Shown: positions 19,966 through 21,146 of the stretch, one piece after another
How the letters are laid out: every line of letters starts with the position of its first letter
How positions within the stretch are numbered: the stretch's first letter is position 1
Assembly: GCA_964355795.1 (NCBI GenBank)
Contig: CAYHEQ010000010.1
Span: 1 to 21,146 of the forward strand
Length of the DNA: 21,146 nucleotides
From: CAYHEQ01 sp964355795
GTDB taxonomy: Bacteria > Patescibacteriota > JACPGU01
Reading direction: 5' to 3'
Program-made: the position numbers and the translations under genes
Notes under the pieces: generated by a model
Told to the model about the DNA's origin: nothing
Seen by the model: only the letters and a program-made list of their open reading frames with translations
The model's database searches: none

Positions 19966-20331
19966 TTATGGGGTCTTTTCTGTTTTTACAGACTTAATCC
20001 ACCCTCCCAGCATCTTTCCAGTTTCTATCAGTTTTCCTTCAAGAGAAAGATATTTTTGAGTAGGGATAGTTTTGCTCTCTTGACCGAGGCGAATAAGGAT
20101 TTTGAGAAAGTCCAATTTTACTGCGGATTTACTAAGAGGATCAATTTTCCCATCTTTTGGAGAAAGGCTGGCTTCGATGAGTAGCTCAAGAAAGTCTAAT
20201 GTTGTTTTTTCCATTTTCTCTCCGAGAGTGTATTTATCTTTTTTCTCCATCTTTTCTATCACCATACGCAATTCTTTGTAGAAATCATAAACCTTCTGGA
20301 CAATAGGCGGACTATGAAAATTTTCCATCAC
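19966..20331 (-). CDS. avd: Avd-like DGR accessory protein (four-helix bundle)
   Basis: 121 aa, all-helical. The sequence follows the Avd / four-helix-bundle pattern: IVQKVYDFYKELRMVIEKMEKKDKYTLGEKMEKTTLDFLELLIEAS, then LSKSAVKLDFLKILIRLGQESKTIPTQKYLSLEGKLIETGKMLGGWIKS (K.RytlG...e...l.ll..i, Lk.l.rl......is...Y..l...l.e.GrmLGgWik). Avd pentamers bind the DGR reverse transcriptase and TR RNA and are needed for adenine mutagenesis. The start is GTG 20331 or ATG 20328; GGAG lies a suitable distance upstream. It runs opposite to the TR and RT: its 3' end is 14 bp from the TR homology, and its 5' end overlaps the RT start by 18 bp. Confidence 0.9.
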   Translation of the reverse strand: MMENFHSPPIVQKVYDFYKELRMVIEKMEKKDKYTLGEKMEKTTLDFLELLIEASLSPKDGKIDPLSKSAVKLDFLKILIRLGQESKTIPTQKYLSLEGKLIETGKMLGGWIKSVKTEKTP

Positions 20332-21146
20332 AATTTATTCTCCGAAATTATTAGTATTGAGAATCTGTTTGATAGTTGGCATGAGTTCAAGAAAGGCAAG
20401 AGGAAGAAGCCCGATGTTCAGGAGTTTGAGCGACATCTTGAGGACAACCTTTTTGCCATCCATCGCGAGCTGAAAGCCAAAACCTATCGCCATGGTCATT
20501 ATACCTCCTTTTTTGTCAACGATCCGAAGAGGAGGCATATTCACAAGGCCACGGTGCGCGACCGAGTAGTGCATCATGCCATCTATCATGTCCTTTACCC
20601 CATCTTTGACAAAGGTTTCATCTACGACTCTTATTCCTGTCGCGAGGGAAAGGGGACGCACAGAGCGGTGAAGCGATTGGGATATTTTGTCCGAAAAGTG
20701 AGCCGGAATTATACCAGACCTTGTTTTGTTCTCAAATGCGATGTGCGAAGATTCTTTGCTTCCATTGACCATACTATTTTGTTGGGGCTGATCAGGAAAA
20801 AGGTTCAAGACGAAAATGCAATGAAGCTGATAGAGAATATTGTCGGAAGTTTTGGTTTAGGTAGCGGTAATGGATCCCCGATTTCCCATCTGATTACAGA
20901 ACGGGAGCTCGAGGATGACCAATACGAGAGAGAGAGAGAGAGAGAGGGGGGGGGAAAGGAATACCTCTCGGCAATCTTACTTCCCAGCTTTTTGCCAATA
21001 TTTACCTGAATGAGCTGGATCAATTCATAAAACACATACTGCGAGAGAAATATTACATTCGATATTGCGATGATTTCTTGTTAGTCGCAGACAACGCGGA
21101 TTTTGAACGCAGACTGTCCCGGATAGAGCAGTTTCTCGGAGAAAAA
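20314..21146 (+). CDS. DGR reverse transcriptase, frameshifted and cut by window edge
   Basis: Frame 1 (20314 to about 20954) encodes ISIENLFDSWHEFKKGKRKKPDVQEFE, VNDPKRRHIHKATVRDRVVHHAIYHVL, FDKGFIYDSYSCREGKGTHRAVKR and KCDVRRFFASIDHTILL (first catalytic Asp region). The continuation in another frame, from about 20952, reads GKGIPLGNLTSQLFANIYLNELDQFI then YYIRYCDDFLLVADNADFERRLSRIEQFLGEK, with the SQ motif and the catalytic YCDD typical of DGR reverse transcriptases. The switch falls in (GA)10 then G9; one extra G, or loss of one GA unit, would restore a single frame. It copies TR RNA into cDNA with errors at adenines. ATG 20314 overlaps the start of avd; its Shine-Dalgarno is weak. Confidence 0.93.
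20926..20954 (+). repeat. (GA)10-G9 simple sequence repeat within the RT gene
   Basis: Ten GA units (20926-20945) run into nine G (20946-20954). The repeat encodes Glu-Arg repeats in either of two frames without stops and marks the frame break of the RT. Confidence 0.9.

Noticed and set aside
19722..19997. 91-aa plus-strand ORF across the TR
   Set aside because: The reading frame stays open because the TR mirrors the VR coding frame; no ribosome binding site is present and TR is expected to act as RNA.

Overview
The window looks like a chromosomal segment of a Candidate Phyla Radiation (Patescibacteria/Parcubacteria-like) bacterium. This rests on a short HrcA, a split ComEC, an Avd four-helix-bundle protein beside a reverse transcriptase, a variable-protein family I associate with CPR genomes, small toxin-antitoxin modules, and many genes whose start codon sits exactly 6 nt after a -10 hexamer (apparently leaderless). 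The assignment comes from gene content, not from a marker phylogeny.

Layout. 1-1608: the 5' end of lexA (minus strand), a short transcription unit ending in a strong terminator, tRNA-His(GTG) and an unrecognised basic protein. 1658-10139: a minus-strand heat-shock region. A promoter and CIRCE operator drive hrcA-grpE, and dnaK and dnaJ lie further downstream. Four accessory genes (a BRO-N protein and a membrane protein / small protein / HEPN-like trio) are wedged between grpE and dnaK, and a PepSY-like anchored protein lies between dnaK and dnaJ. 10148-10980: a two-gene unit with a consensus promoter, encoding a helical protein and a type IV prepilin-like protein. 10995-13446 (minus): a RelE/ParE-type toxin-antitoxin pair, a membrane GGDEF protein and a CPBP-like membrane protein that lacks its expected catalytic residues. 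13483-18400 (plus): the ComEC membrane channel, cyclopropane fatty acid synthase, a ComEC-type metallo-beta-lactamase exonuclease-like protein, hicBA and yebC.

18459-21146 is a diversity-generating retroelement (DGR) and the main finding. It has a target gene with a C-terminal variable repeat (VR), a template repeat (TR) 443 bp downstream, an avd gene in reverse orientation and a reverse transcriptase that runs off the window. TR and VR align without gaps over 129 bp with 21 differences, 18 of them at TR adenines. The reverse transcriptase is frameshifted at a (GA)10-G9 simple repeat just before its conserved SQ motif, which could be a phase-variable switch or an assembly error.

Other structure. 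A family of three dispersed hairpins has 13-bp stems whose sequences covary while the loop start is conserved. One copy is nested in a 98-bp MITE-like inverted repeat. Tandem GC-rich hairpins lie inside the 3' coding ends of grpE and dnaK and in the DGR target leader. A 65-bp repeat flanks hrcA, its two copies differing only by transitions. The leaders of the prepilin operon and the DGR target share a 16-nt motif.
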